From Massilia sp. R2A-15 (GTDB lineage: Bacteria; Pseudomonadota; Gammaproteobacteria; Burkholderiales; Burkholderiaceae_D): a stretch of DNA of 64,000 nt. The position numbers and the translations under genes are program-made. The DNA lies in contig NZ_CP131935.1 in NCBI RefSeq assembly GCF_030704305.1, positions 2,480,001 through 2,544,000 on the forward strand, read 5' to 3'. Under the pieces are notes generated by a model, which was given only the letters and a program-made list of their open reading frames with translations, did no database searches and was not told the DNA's origin. Of the stretch, positions 1 through 12,653 are shown piece by piece. Positions within the stretch are counted from its first letter, which is position 1. Every line of letters begins with the position of its first letter.

Positions 1-1474
1 GCCGCTTGGCCTCTTCCATCTGGTGGCGGATCCGCTCGATTTCTTCCTTGATGTGCGTGGTCCCCTGCACCATCGCCTTCTCGGCCTTGAGGATTTCCTC
101 GTAGTCGTTGTACTCGCGCTCCAGGCGTGCGATTTCCTCGTCGATCAGGCCGAGCCGGCGCAGCGACGCTTCGTCCTTCTCCTTCTTGACCGCTTCCTTC
201 TCGATCTTCAGCTGGATGATGCGGCGCTCCAGCTTGTCCATCACCTCCGGCTTGGAGTCGATCTCGATCTTGATCTTCGAGGCCGCCTCGTCGATCAGGT
301 CAATCGCCTTGTCCGGCAGGAAGCGGTCGCTGATGTAGCGGTGCGACAGTTCGGCCGCGGCGATGATGGCCGGGTCGGTGATCTCGACCTTGTGGTGCAG
401 CTCGTACTTGTCCTGCAGGCCGCGCAGGATCGCGATCGTCGCTTCGACGGTCGGCTCGTCGACCAGCACCTTCTGGAAGCGGCGCTCCAGCGCGGCGTCC
501 TTCTCGACGTACTTGCGGTACTCGTCGAGGGTGGTGGCGCCGACGCAGTGCAGCTCGCCGCGCGCCAGCGCTGGTTTGAGCATGTTCCCCGCGTCCATCG
601 CGCCCTCGGCCTTGCCGGCGCCGACCATCGTGTGCAGCTCGTCGATGAAGACGATGGTCTGGCCCTCGTCCATCGCCAGTTCCTTCAGCACGGACTTCAG
701 GCGCTCCTCGAACTCGCCGCGGTACTTGGCGCCGGCCAGCAGGCCGGCCATGTCGAGCGAGAGCACGCGCTTCCCCTTGAGCGAATCGGGCACTTCGTCG
801 TTGAGGATGCGCTGCGCCAGGCCTTCGACGATGGCGGTCTTGCCGACGCCCGGTTCGCCGATCAGCACCGGGTTGTTCTTGGTGCGCCGCTGCAGGATCT
901 GGATGGTGCGGCGGATCTCGTCGTCGCGGCCGATCACCGGATCGAGCTTGCCCTGGCGCGCGCGCTCGGTCAGGTCAAGCGTGTACTTCTTGAGCGCCTC
1001 GCGCTGGCCCTCGGCGTCCTGCGAGTTGACCGACTCGCCGCCGCGCACTGCGCCGATCGCCGCGTCGAGCGACTTGCGGGTCAGGCCGGCCTCGCGCGCC
1101 ACGCGGCCGGCGTCGGATTTGTCTTCGGTCAGCGCCAGCAGGACCATCTCGCTGGAGACGAACTGGTCGCCGCGCTTCTGCGCTTCCTTGTCGGCCAGGT
1201 TCAGCATCGCCATCAGCTCGCGGCTGACCTGGGTTTCGCCGCCGGTGCCGGACACCTTCGGCAGGCGGTCCAGCGAATTTTTCACCGCCGCGGTCAGGCC
1301 GCCGACGTTGACGCCGGCGCGCTGCAGCAGCGAGCGCGCGCCGCCGTCGTCCTGGTTCAGCAGCGCCGTCAGCAGGTGGACCGGTTCGATGTATTGATTG
1401 TCATTGCCTACCGCCAGGCTCTGCGCGTCGGACAGCGCTTCCTGGAGCTTCGTCGTGAGTTTGTCTTGCCGCAT
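1..1474 (-). CDS. clpB: ATP-dependent disaggregase ClpB, 5' part (truncated by window edge)
   Basis: Cytoplasmic Hsp100 chaperone that, with DnaK, threads aggregated proteins through its hexameric pore. About 491 N-terminal residues of the usual ~860 are present; the second AAA+ module lies outside the window. Visible in order: the double-repeat Clp N domain (1-145), first AAA+ module with Walker A GEPGVGKT at 206-213 and Walker B VFIDELHT, then the start of the charged middle coiled coil from about residue 410 ([20 protein letters not shown] region). The ATG at 1474 is preceded by AGGAG six bases upstream, and a sigma-32-like promoter lies at 1511-1538. The gene runs off the left edge. Confidence 0.97.
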   Translation of the reverse strand, partial: MRQDKLTTKLQEALSDAQSLAVGNDNQYIEPVHLLTALLNQDDGGARSLLQRAGVNVGGLTAAVKNSLDRLPKVSGTGGETQVSRELMAMLNLADKEAQKRGDQFVSSEMVLLALTEDKSDAGRVAREAGLTRKSLDAAIGAVRGGESVNSQDAEGQREALKKYTLDLTERARQGKLDPVIGRDDEIRRTIQILQRRTKNNPVLIGEPGVGKTAIVEGLAQRILNDEVPDSLKGKRVLSLDMAGLLAGAKYRGEFEERLKSVLKELAMDEGQTIVFIDELHTMVGAGKAEGAMDAGNMLKPALARGELHCVGATTLDEYRKYVEKDAALERRFQKVLVDEPTVEATIAILRGLQDKYELHHKVEITDPAIIAAAELSHRYISDRFLPDKAIDLIDEAASKIKIEIDSKPEVMDKLERRIIQLKIEKEAVKKEKDEASLRRLGLIDEEIARLEREYNDYEEILKAEKAMVQGTTHIKEEIERIRHQMEEAKR

Positions 1475-1510
1475 GGAATGCTCCTGATCGGGGATTTTTC
1501 AATAGAAACA

Positions 1511-1538
1511 AGATGGGTTCCGATGCCGGCTTTTCAAG
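1511..1538 (-). promoter_or_regulatory. Sigma-32 (RpoH) heat-shock promoter of clpB
   Basis: On the minus strand CTTGAAA (1532-1538) is followed after 13 bases by ACCCATCT (1511-1518). The E. coli RpoH consensus is CTTGAAA, 11-16 bases, CCCCATnT, so the -35 is perfect and the -10 matches at seven of eight positions. It lies 37 bases upstream of the clpB start, as expected for a heat-shock chaperone gene. Sequence match seen; activity inferred. Confidence 0.75.
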
Positions 1539-1612
1539 AACCCAGGAACCCCCGATCATGAACGAAAAATGCGCCCGCAGGCGCAACGTTCGTTTGCCAA
1601 CAAGATGAAGAT

Positions 1613-1639
1613 GGGGTCAGGTCCGCAGGACCAGACCCC
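1613..1639 (+). repeat. Family A 27-bp hairpin repeat, forward copy
   Basis: Arms GGGGTCAGGTCC and GGACCAGACCCC around centre GCA; one A/A mismatch in the stem gives the element an orientation. It forms a head-to-head pair with the copy at 1668-1694. Confidence 0.9.
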
Positions 1640-1667
1640 GATGCCGCCGGCGCCGTGTCACGGAGTC

Positions 1668-1694
1668 GGGGTCTGGTCCTGCGGACCTGACCCC
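1668..1694 (-). repeat. Family A 27-bp hairpin repeat, inverted copy
   Basis: Reverse-complement form (arms GGGGTCTGGTCC and GGACCTGACCCC). With the copy at 1613-1639 it makes an 82-bp composite with a 28-base spacer, lying between the fluC stop (1703) and the clpB promoter. The composite could fold into a long hairpin and may end fluC transcription. Confidence 0.9.
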
Positions 1695-1702
1695 ATTTTT
1701 GT

Positions 1703-2089
1703 CTAGCCGGCGATGGCGCGCCAGGTGGCGAAGCCGGCGGCGCAGCAGGCAAGCGAGCCAAACAGATGCACCGCCGTGTGCGCCAGCGCCCAGCCGTAAT
1801 CGCCGCGCTGGAGCAGCAGCATCGATTCGCCGGAAAAGCTGGAGAACGTGGTCAGCCCGCCGAGAAAGCCAGTGATGGCGAACAGGCGCCACTCGGGCGA
1901 CAGGTTCGGATAGGCGCCAAAAAATGCCAGCGCCAGGCCGACCAGATAGCCGCCGCCCAGGTTGGCGGCGAGCGTGCCGAAATGGAGCTTGCCATGCATG
2001 GTGCCCAGGTACAGGGCCAGCCCCCAGCGCAGCCAGGCGCCAAGCGCCGCGCCCAGTCCCACCGCGACCCAGCTCAAGCCTTGGCCCAC
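1703..2089 (-). CDS. crcB: Fluoride channel FluC (CrcB family)
   Basis: Small inner-membrane protein that exports fluoride as a dual-topology dimer. The 128 residues hold four hydrophobic segments with the family's features: the polar Asn segment AANLGGGYLVG in TM2 and the central GFLGGLTTFSSFSGE motif that carries the sodium site and conserved Phe residues. The reading frame starts at a GTG at 2089 that overlaps the end of moaE by 16 bases, so the two are translationally coupled. No fluoride riboswitch is visible, which fits expression from the upstream genes. A single crcB is normal for proteobacteria. Confidence 0.9.
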   Translation of the reverse strand: MGQGLSWVAVGLGAALGAWLRWGLALYLGTMHGKLHFGTLAANLGGGYLVGLALAFFGAYPNLSPEWRLFAITGFLGGLTTFSSFSGESMLLLQRGDYGWALAHTAVHLFGSLACCAAGFATWRAIAG

Positions 2090-2532
2090 TTCGCCATCGC
2101 GGCTTCGTCGCTCACGCGCGCATCGACCCAGCGCGCGCCCTCCGGCGTCTGTTCCTTCTTCCAGAACGGCGCGTCGGTCTTGAGGTAGTCGATGATGAAT
2201 TCGCAGGCGGCGAAGGCTTCGCCGCGGTGCGCCGAGCTGACCGCGACCAGCACGATCTGCTCCATCGGCTTCAAGGGGCCGACGCGGTGGATCACCAGCG
2301 CGCCGGACAGCGGCCAGCGCGCGCAGGCTTCTTCGACGATCTTTTGCAGCGACTGCTCGGTCATGCCGGGATAGTGTTCGAGCTCCATCTCGGCCACGCT
2401 GGCGCCTTCGTTCATGTCGCGCACCGCGCCAACAAATGTGACAACGGCACCGACGCGCGGATTGTCGGCACGCAGCCGCGCCACTTCGGTGGTCAGGTCG
2501 AAGTCTTCCGTCTGCACCCTCACCTCTTTCAT
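2074..2532 (-). CDS. moaE: Molybdopterin synthase catalytic subunit MoaE
   Basis: Large subunit of molybdopterin synthase, which moves sulfur from thiocarboxylated MoaD onto cyclic pyranopterin monophosphate during molybdenum cofactor synthesis. The 152 residues show the family landmarks: FVGAVRDMNEG near residue 38, LELEHYPGM-type motif (MELEHYPGM), HRVGPL, the SSAHRGEAF segment and the active-site lysine region APFWKKEQTPEG. The ATG at 2532 overlaps the stop of the DUF349 gene (ATGA, 4 bp). MoaD and MoeA, usual neighbours, are not in the window. The cofactor would serve the formate dehydrogenase encoded at 37.5-40.4 kb. Confidence 0.95.
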   Translation of the reverse strand: MKEVRVQTEDFDLTTEVARLRADNPRVGAVVTFVGAVRDMNEGASVAEMELEHYPGMTEQSLQKIVEEACARWPLSGALVIHRVGPLKPMEQIVLVAVSSAHRGEAFAACEFIIDYLKTDAPFWKKEQTPEGARWVDARVSDEAAMAKWAKA

Positions 2533-5060
2533 CGCGCCTCCTTGCCGATGCGGGCGAACAGCTGGCCGATGCGCGCGGCGGTGCGGTCGTCGACCAGCGC
2601 CGGCGTGGCCACCAGCTGCTGGAACTGCGCCGCCTGCGTCAACGGCTTGTCGCCGGACTTGAGCGACGACTGCAGCACTTCGACCTGCATCTTGAGGCGG
2701 TCGCGCGCGAACTCGCTGCCGCTGTCGATGCCGGCGGCGATTTCCAGCCGCAGCACTTCCTGCATCAGCGCCGGCCGGTTCTGTTCGAGCAGCCTGACAT
2801 ACGCGGCGCGGTCGCCGGCCAGCGCGGCAAGTCCCGCCTGGAAGCGGGTCGAGAGAATTTGTTCGTAATCGGACTGCAACGGCGCCAGCGCGGCCCAGCG
2901 CGCGTTCCAGTCCTGGCCCTCGGCCGTGCCGGCGGCCAGCGCCGCTTCGAGGTCCTGGCACAGGCGCAGCTTGTCGCGCATGGCATTCGCCTGGGCGATG
3001 CCGGCGGCGCGGCGGGCGTTGTCGGCCTGCTGCTGCACCGCGGCGATCGCCGCGTGGTAGCGCTTGTCGACTTTCGCCTCCACCGCGCGCGGCACCGGGC
3101 CGATCGCGTGCCATTCGTTGGCCGCCTCGCGCAGCAAGCGCGTTGCGGCGGCGGCGTCCAGCGTTTCCTGCGCGGCCGCTTCCAGGCGCGCCGAGATGGC
3201 GTCCTTCGACATCTGGTGGGTGCGCCGTTCGGCGTCCGCCGCGTGCGCGGTCTCCTTGCGCTTGGCGAATACCGCGTCGCAGACGGCGCGGAAGCGGTGC
3301 CACATCGCCTGCTCCGCCTTGCGTTCCAGCGGCAGTGCGCGCGCCAGTTCCTGCCAGCGCTCCTGCGCCGCGCGCAGCGCGTCGAGCGAATGGCGGTCGG
3401 CCGGATTGAGCGCGGCGACCAGCTCGATCAGCTCCTCGCGGTGCGCCACCTCCGACTTGCGCTGCTGCTCGAGCGGCCCTTGCAGCACATTGAGCACATC
3501 GGCGAACTGCTGGTCGAGTCGCTTCTTTTCCTTGCGGTCGATCGCGCCCAGATGGCTCCAGCCCAGCCGCAGCCGCTGCACAGTGGACGCCATGCGCTTC
3601 CAGTCGACGCTGTCGGCCGACTTCATTTTTTCCGCTTCGGCGTTGGCTTCATCTATCAGGTGCTGCGCCTTGGCCGCGTTGGTGTGGCGTTCCTCGGCCA
3701 GGTGCTTGAAGTGGGCCGCGGCCGGCGCGTAGGCGGCGCTGCAGGCCGCGTCGAAGCGCTCCCACAGGCTTTTCGGCGCGGCGCCGGACAGGGTGTCGAG
3801 CGCCTTCCAGCGTTCGCGCATGCTGCCGACCTTCTTGGCCAGCTCGCTCATCGCCAGCGACTGCGAGGTCAGCTGCTCGACCGCCTTGATCAGTTCCTCG
3901 CGCGAGACGTTGCCGCCCCAGCGCGCCCAGTCCGACAGGCGCTTGAGTTCGGCGCGCGCGTGCGCCAGCCGTTCCGACTGCGCGGCCGACAGGCGCGCGC
4001 CCTTCAATTCCTTGAGCGCCTTGTCGTGCTCCGCCGCGCTGTGCAGCGAACCTTGTTCCAGCGCCGATTCCATCGCGGCGAGGTTGTCGAGGAAGTGCGC
4101 GTCGGCGCCCGGCTGCTTCGGCTTCTCGGGCCGCTGCTCTTTCGATTTGGCGGGCGGCGCCGGAATCGTTGCCAGCAGCTCGTCGAAACGGCGCTGCTGG
4201 TCCGCCGCCTCGTCGCCGGCCGAACCGGCGGGAAGCTTGTTCCATTCGCGTTTGAGGGTGTCGGCGTGCAGCGACGCCGGCGGCGTGGCCAGCCAGCCGG
4301 CCAGCATCGCTTCGCGCGCGGCCTGCGCGCCCTGGCCTTGTTCCAGCGCGCCCAGGCCGGCCCTCGCGCGCGCCTGTTCGGCGGCGAAGTCGTTGATCAG
4401 CTGGCGCGGCAGCGAAGCGTGTTCGGGCGCGGACAGCGCCGCGGCATGGGCGTCGTCGAACTGTGCGAGCTGCGCTGCGATGTCGGCGGCCGGCTGTCCG
4501 CTGGCGGCCAGCTTGCGCAGCGCGGCCAGGCTGTCGATCACGGAGCGCTGCAGCGCGACCTGCGCTTCGAGCCGCTGGGCCAGCGCGCCGCGCGCGGCGT
4601 CGAACTGGGGCGCCAGCTCCGGCGCGGCGATCACCGACCAGCGCCGGTCGAGGTCGGCCACCATGTTGGGCGTGAGCTTTTCGTCTTTCAGCAGCTGCGC
4701 CGCCTGGTCGATGCAGGCCTGGCCGCGCTGCAGTTCGGCCTGGTGATGGCGGATCGCCTCGAGGCGCGACTGCATCAGCTTGGCGACGCGCCGGTCGGTG
4801 TTGCGCATCGCGGCGCGCACGCGCTCGAGCTGGTCCGGGGAATGGACAAATTCGGCGGCGGCCAGCCGCAGCTCGGAAAATTCGGAGTGCAGGATGAATT
4901 CGACCGCTTGCGCCTCATCGCCCGCCAGTTCGCGGACCTTTTCGGCTTGCAGCGCGCGCTGCGATCCGCCCGACGCCGCGGCCGGGTCGGGCTTCGCATC
5001 GGCCGCGGCCGGCGGGTCGCCGGGCTTGTCGCCCGGGCGCTTGAAAAGGAATTCGAACAT
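2529..5060 (-). CDS. DUF349 domain-containing protein
   Basis: Large (843 residues) Ala/Arg/Glu/Gln-rich, mostly helical cytoplasmic protein built from repeated DUF349 helical units, each marked by a conserved Trp (for example RRWSVIA, RERWKALD, LRLGWSHLGAIDRKEKKRLDQQF, QERWQELARALP, ANEWHAIGPVP). Proteins of this family are widespread in proteobacteria; no biochemical role is secure. I chose the ATG at 5060 (MFEFLFKRP) because the phenylalanine-rich start is typical and the in-frame ATG at 5090 has no better ribosome site; neither is strong. Its end overlaps moaE by 4 bp, so the two are probably one operon. Confidence 0.8.
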   Translation of the reverse strand: MFEFLFKRPGDKPGDPPAAADAKPDPAAASGGSQRALQAEKVRELAGDEAQAVEFILHSEFSELRLAAAEFVHSPDQLERVRAAMRNTDRRVAKLMQSRLEAIRHHQAELQRGQACIDQAAQLLKDEKLTPNMVADLDRRWSVIAAPELAPQFDAARGALAQRLEAQVALQRSVIDSLAALRKLAASGQPAADIAAQLAQFDDAHAAALSAPEHASLPRQLINDFAAEQARARAGLGALEQGQGAQAAREAMLAGWLATPPASLHADTLKREWNKLPAGSAGDEAADQQRRFDELLATIPAPPAKSKEQRPEKPKQPGADAHFLDNLAAMESALEQGSLHSAAEHDKALKELKGARLSAAQSERLAHARAELKRLSDWARWGGNVSREELIKAVEQLTSQSLAMSELAKKVGSMRERWKALDTLSGAAPKSLWERFDAACSAAYAPAAAHFKHLAEERHTNAAKAQHLIDEANAEAEKMKSADSVDWKRMASTVQRLRLGWSHLGAIDRKEKKRLDQQFADVLNVLQGPLEQQRKSEVAHREELIELVAALNPADRHSLDALRAAQERWQELARALPLERKAEQAMWHRFRAVCDAVFAKRKETAHAADAERRTHQMSKDAISARLEAAAQETLDAAAATRLLREAANEWHAIGPVPRAVEAKVDKRYHAAIAAVQQQADNARRAAGIAQANAMRDKLRLCQDLEAALAAGTAEGQDWNARWAALAPLQSDYEQILSTRFQAGLAALAGDRAAYVRLLEQNRPALMQEVLRLEIAAGIDSGSEFARDRLKMQVEVLQSSLKSGDKPLTQAAQFQQLVATPALVDDRTAARIGQLFARIGKEAR

Positions 5061-5139
5061 GGCGTCGGCTCTATCGCTCAAAACCGCCATGATAGCAAGA
5101 AGGCAGGATTTCGGGCGGCGAACCCGCGCCTGCGCCTGC

Positions 5140-5727
5140 TCAGTGCGCCAGCGTGGCGCGCCGCGCGCGCGGAACCGGGGTCCGGCCGGCGGCTGCGTCG
5201 TCGGGCGGCCGCGACGGCCTGGTGGCCTGCACCCAGGCGTCGTGCGCCAGCATCTTGTTGGCGATCGAGAACCAGGCTTCGCCCGAGATCACGGTGCGCG
5301 CGACCGGGAACAGCTCCTGTTCTTCGCGCGCCAGACGCTGCAGCAGCGCGTTGCAGAAAGTGTCGACCGACGCGCAGAACTCGGCCACGCGGTCGGCCGA
5401 ATCGACCGACAGACCGGCGAAACGCTCGGCAATGGCGCTCATGGCCTCGGCGGCGGCGCCGTTGAGGTGATCGAGTTCGAGCAACAGCTGGTCGGCTTCG
5501 TGGGTGGCGCGTTGGATCGCGGGGATCAGGAATTTTTCGATCTTGCGCCAATGGCAAGTATCGTAGACGCGGCGCAGGGTCTCGCAGGCGTAGTCCACCT
5601 GGCCCGGAGTCAGTGCGCCCTGCTGGACGAAGTTGTTGTACAGAATTTTTTGCAAGGACTGCAAACTCACGCGGACGCTGGCTTGCTCGACCGACAAGGC
5701 AACCAGCGTGTATGTGGCAGTTAGCAT
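5140..5727 (-). CDS. Hemerythrin-like (HHE) domain protein
   Basis: A 195-residue all-helical protein resembling hemerythrin HHE cation-binding domains: candidate ligands are His at CHWRKIEKFLIP, His-Glu at RATHEADQLLLELDHL and the ARSEEQELFP-like segment LAREEQELFPVAR, followed by a late His (NKMLAHDAW). Members bind a non-haem diiron site and act in oxygen, NO or iron handling. The spacing of the second ligand set is not ideal, so function is inferred. Start ATG 5727 has GGAGGAG-type ribosome site just upstream (minus strand). The C-terminal 25 residues are Pro/Arg-rich and probably disordered. It stands alone, 79 bp upstream of the DUF349 gene. Confidence 0.65.
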   Translation of the reverse strand: MLTATYTLVALSVEQASVRVSLQSLQKILYNNFVQQGALTPGQVDYACETLRRVYDTCHWRKIEKFLIPAIQRATHEADQLLLELDHLNGAAAEAMSAIAERFAGLSVDSADRVAEFCASVDTFCNALLQRLAREEQELFPVARTVISGEAWFSIANKMLAHDAWVQATRPSRPPDDAAAGRTPVPRARRATLAH

Positions 5728-5955
5728 TCGTTCTCCTCCGGAAATACCCCGGCCGCAACGGGCGCGCTCGAAGCGGGGCCGTTGCCAGAACCAGGATTGA
5801 GATTATCGGGAACGGGCCTGGAGGTAATTTCTTTTAATCATCAGCCCGAAGGAACTAGTGTAATTAGCTCAACGAGGCCGGGTTTGATCTAGCGCAAACT
5901 CCCCATCTGGCTCTGCGGGAAGCAGCGTTGCACAGGGCCAAGGAACGATGCCGCT

Positions 5956-7179
5956 TCAGTCTGTTTGCGCCAGCGCTGCTTGCAGCGAGGCGCCGAAACT
6001 GGCCGGAATCGATTGCGTCAGCGCAACCTCGGCGCAGCCATGCCAGCGCGCGCAACGGGTCAGCGCCGCGGCGATGTCGCGGCTGAAGCGCTCCGTCACG
6101 CGCACGCCCGGTTCGAGTTCGAGCGATTTCAGTTCGAACCGGCCGTCGCGCCGATGCGCCTTGGCGTCGACCCGCCCGACCAGCGCGCCGCGCCGCAGGA
6201 TCGGCAGCGTGAAGTAGCCGTAGCGGCGCTTCTCGGCCGGGGTGTAGCATTCCAGCCGGTAGTCGAAGCCGAACAGTTCCAGCGCGCGCCGGCGGTCCCA
6301 TACGATGGGGTCAAACGGCGACAGGATCGCGGTCAGGCTCGGGGCCAGGCTGCCGTCGGCCGCGCTGTGCGCCAGGCCGGCGTGATCGGGGTGTATGTAT
6401 ACAGGCGGATCCCAGCCCTCCACCCGCGCGCGCAGCAGGGCGCCCTCCTCCACCAGCGCGTCGGCGTCGGGATGCGGGCGGCGGGTGCGGTGATAGTCGG
6501 GAATCCAGGCCGCCTTGGCCAGCCCCAGCGCCTTCACCGCGCGCAGCGCCATCTCGCGGCGGGTCTCGGCCAGCGGCGCCAGCTGGCTGTCGTGCCAGGT
6601 CGGGTGGACGCGCTCGGCCAGGTCGTACACGCGCTGGAAGTTGTGGCGCCGCGCTATCATCAGCTGGCCGGACGCAAACAGCTGTTCGAGCGAACGCTTC
6701 TCGCTCTTCCAGCCCCACCAGCCGCCGGCCTCGCCGTCGGTGCGCTCGAAATCGGACGAGCGGGTGGCGCCGTTGACGCGGATGTGATTCAGCACGGCCG
6801 CCACTTCGCCGGCCTTCTCCGTCATCCAGGTTTCCGAATACTTCCATCCCAGCGCGGACGGGTCGAGCATGCGGTGGCGGTACAGGCCGTAGTCCTCGAT
6901 CGGCACGAAGCAGGCTTCGTGCGCCCAGTATTCGAACAGGCGCCCTTCGGCCAGGTGCTCGTCCAGCCAGGCCGGGTCGTAGTCGCCGAGGCGGCTCCAC
7001 AGCACCAGATAAGGACTGCGCGCGACCACGCTGATGGTATCGATCTGCAGCACGCCCATTGCGCGGATCGCCTCCATCACGTCGTCCTTGGTGGCCTTGC
7101 GGCGGCGCGGCTGCAGCATGCCCTGGGCGGCGAGATGGAGGGCGCGCGCGGCGGCCAATGAGAGTGTCAATTCTGTCAT
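5956..7179 (-). CDS. Winged-helix DNA glycosylase, AlkX/YcaQ family
   Basis: A 407-residue protein of the HTH_42 (formerly DUF1006) family, whose members unhook interstrand DNA crosslinks and excise alkylated bases. The catalytic QxD motif that marks the AlkX/YcaQ branch is visible as Q45-I-D47 in the segment MGVLQIDTISVVAR; the AlkZ branch would have QxQ. Further family features: the HEACFVP motif, SPFDPIVWDR and the C-terminal ELKSLELEPG beta region. It is divergent from sbcD, with a hairpin repeat (7194-7220) between the two starts, which places two crosslink/double-strand-break repair functions side by side. Confidence 0.88.
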   Translation of the reverse strand: MTELTLSLAAARALHLAAQGMLQPRRRKATKDDVMEAIRAMGVLQIDTISVVARSPYLVLWSRLGDYDPAWLDEHLAEGRLFEYWAHEACFVPIEDYGLYRHRMLDPSALGWKYSETWMTEKAGEVAAVLNHIRVNGATRSSDFERTDGEAGGWWGWKSEKRSLEQLFASGQLMIARRHNFQRVYDLAERVHPTWHDSQLAPLAETRREMALRAVKALGLAKAAWIPDYHRTRRPHPDADALVEEGALLRARVEGWDPPVYIHPDHAGLAHSAADGSLAPSLTAILSPFDPIVWDRRRALELFGFDYRLECYTPAEKRRYGYFTLPILRRGALVGRVDAKAHRRDGRFELKSLELEPGVRVTERFSRDIAAALTRCARWHGCAEVALTQSIPASFGASLQAALAQTD

Positions 7180-7193
7180 TTGCGCATTCTACC

Positions 7194-7220
7194 GGGGTCT
7201 GGTCCTGCGGACCTGACCCC
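7194..7220 (-). repeat. Family A 27-bp hairpin repeat
   Basis: Inverted form GGGGTCTGGTCC - TGC - GGACCTGACCCC, placed in the 89-bp divergent spacer between the glycosylase gene (start 7179) and sbcD (start 7269). Confidence 0.9.
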
Positions 7221-7268
7221 ATCTGCTGCGTTATAGTATGCGCCTAACCGCAAATCCAACTAACCCAC

Positions 7269-8512
7269 ATGCGCTTGCTGCACACCTCCGACTGGCACCT
7301 CGGCCAGACCCTCCACAATTTCGACCGCGCTTACGAACACCAGTGCTTCCTTGACTGGCTGCTCGACACCATCGTGGCCGAACAGGCCGACGCGCTGCTC
7401 ATTTCGGGCGACGTGTTCGACACGGCGAACCCGTCGGCGGCGGCGCAGAAGCAGTTGTACCGGTTCCTGCAGCAGGCGCGCACCCGCTCGCCGCAGCTCG
7501 ATATCGTGGTCATCGCCGGCAACCACGATTCGCCTGGCAGGCTGGAAGCGCCCGGTCCGCTGCTGGAAGCGCACGGCACCGTGGTGGTCGGCCACGTGGT
7601 GCGCAACGGCGAGGGCGAGATCGACCTCGAACGCATGCTGGTGCCGCTGCGCGACAAACAGGGCGAGGTCGCCGCGTGGTGCGTCGCGATCCCTTTCCTC
7701 CGTCCGGGAGACCTGCCGCGCGACCTGGACGCCACGGCGGATCCCTACTCGCATGGCATCGCGACGCTTTACCAGCAAGCCTACGCGCTGGCGCAGGCGC
7801 GGCGCGCTCCCGGCCAAGCCATCATCGCCATGGGCCACTGCCACATGGTGGACGGCCAGGCCTCGCTCGAGTCGGAGCGCCGCATCGTCATCGGCGGCAC
7901 CGAGGCGCTGCCGGCCACCATGTTCGACCCGGCCATCGCCTACGTCGCGCTGGGCCACCTGCACCTGGCGCAGCGCGTCGGCCAGAAGGAGCACATCCGC
8001 TACTGCGGCAGCCCGCTGCCGCTGTCGTTCGCCGAAGTGGGCTACCAGCACCAGGTGCTGCGCATCGACCTGGCGGACGGCGCCGCGCGCGAGGTCACGC
8101 CTCTGATGGTGCCGCGGCCGGTGCAGCTGCTGCGAGTGCCGCCGCAGCCGGCGCCGCTGGAGGACGCGCTGGCGGCGCTGGCCGCATTGGAGCTGGACGG
8201 CGACCTGCCGCCGGCGGCCTACCCTTTCCTCGAAGTGCGGGTGCTGCTGGACGCGCCCGAGCCGGGCCTGCGCGGACGCATCGAAGCGGCGCTGGCCGGC
8301 AAGCCGGTGCGGCTGGCCAAGATCGAACCGACGCGCCGCCAGCAGACCGTGGCGCCGGAGACGGCGGCGATGACGCTAGACCAGCTGGCGCAGATGCAGC
8401 CGGACGATATCTTCCGCCGCCTGTATTTGCAGAAGTACGGCGAAGAGGCGCCGCATGACCAGCAAAGCGCATTCGCCGAACTGGTGCTGGCCGCCGGCGC
8501 GGAGAGCGCGCC

Positions 8513-8516
<4 letters not shown>
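7269..8516 (+). CDS. sbcD: Exonuclease subunit SbcD (Mre11 homologue)
   Basis: Manganese-dependent nuclease subunit of the SbcCD complex, which opens DNA hairpins and trims protein-blocked ends. The calcineurin-like phosphoesterase motifs appear in order: D8-W-H10 (SDWHLGQT), SGDVFDTANPS, AGNHDSPGRLE, GHCHMVDG and ALGHLHLAQ; the later part is the SbcC-binding/capping region. 415 residues, normal length. The ATG at 7269 opens directly after the hairpin repeat and a possible TATAGT -10 at 7232. Its stop overlaps the sbcC start (ATGA), so the two subunits are co-translated. Confidence 0.97.
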
Positions 8517-12253
<3,737 letters not shown>

Positions 12254-12267
12254 ATAGCCTCAACTTC

Positions 12268-12294
12268 GGGGTCAGGTCCGGCGGACCTGACCCC
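12268..12294. repeat. Family A 27-bp repeat, perfect palindrome
   Basis: Arms GGGGTCAGGTCC and GGACCTGACCCC around GGC, fully complementary; 15 bp after the sbcC stop, so a likely 3' end hairpin. Confidence 0.9.
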
Positions 12295-12355
12295 AGGGGT
12301 TGGGCAGCGCCGGTGATAGAATGTCGCCCTCTCCCATTCCGAACATTGATCGATC

Positions 12356-12568
12356 ATGCTCAAACCTGCCCGCATCCTGACCTTTAAATGCGCCAAATGC
12401 TCGAAAGCGGTCAAAGTCTTCCTGCAAAAGGTGTCGGCCTGCTCGCACATCCAGCCCTACCAGGGCATCTGCGACTGCGGCGAAGTGAAGCGCCACGCCA
12501 CCGGCAACAAGGACGCCGTCCAGTCCTATCTCGCCTCGAACGGCGAGGGCTGGATGCACCATCATTAA
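12356..12568 (+). CDS. Small zinc-ribbon-like protein
   Basis: A 70-residue basic protein with two paired-cysteine motifs, CAKC (12-15) and CDC (40-42) plus a Cys at 29, and a C-terminal HHH: a plausible metal-binding ribbon. No named family recognised. The frame is preceded by a TAGAAT-like -10 near 12317 and lies between sbcC and an unknown gene on the same strand. Codon use matches neighbours. Function unknown. Confidence 0.65.
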   Translation: MLKPARILTFKCAKCSKAVKVFLQKVSACSHIQPYQGICDCGEVKRHATGNKDAVQSYLASNGEGWMHHH

Positions 12569-12653
12569 AAATATCAAAAAAACAGCTAAAGTAAACCGTT
12601 GGCTGGTCGTTATCCTCCATATGCTCATCAACTTCGATGAAGGCTGAAGGATC

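Noticed and set aside
23..1561. 512-residue plus-strand frame
   Set aside because: Antisense shadow of clpB; composition is Leu/Arg/Val/Asp-rich with no motif, while the minus strand gives a clear ClpB.
1703..2089. Fluoride riboswitch before crcB
   Set aside because: The gene start lies inside moaE, leaving no leader; no riboswitch sequence was recognised.
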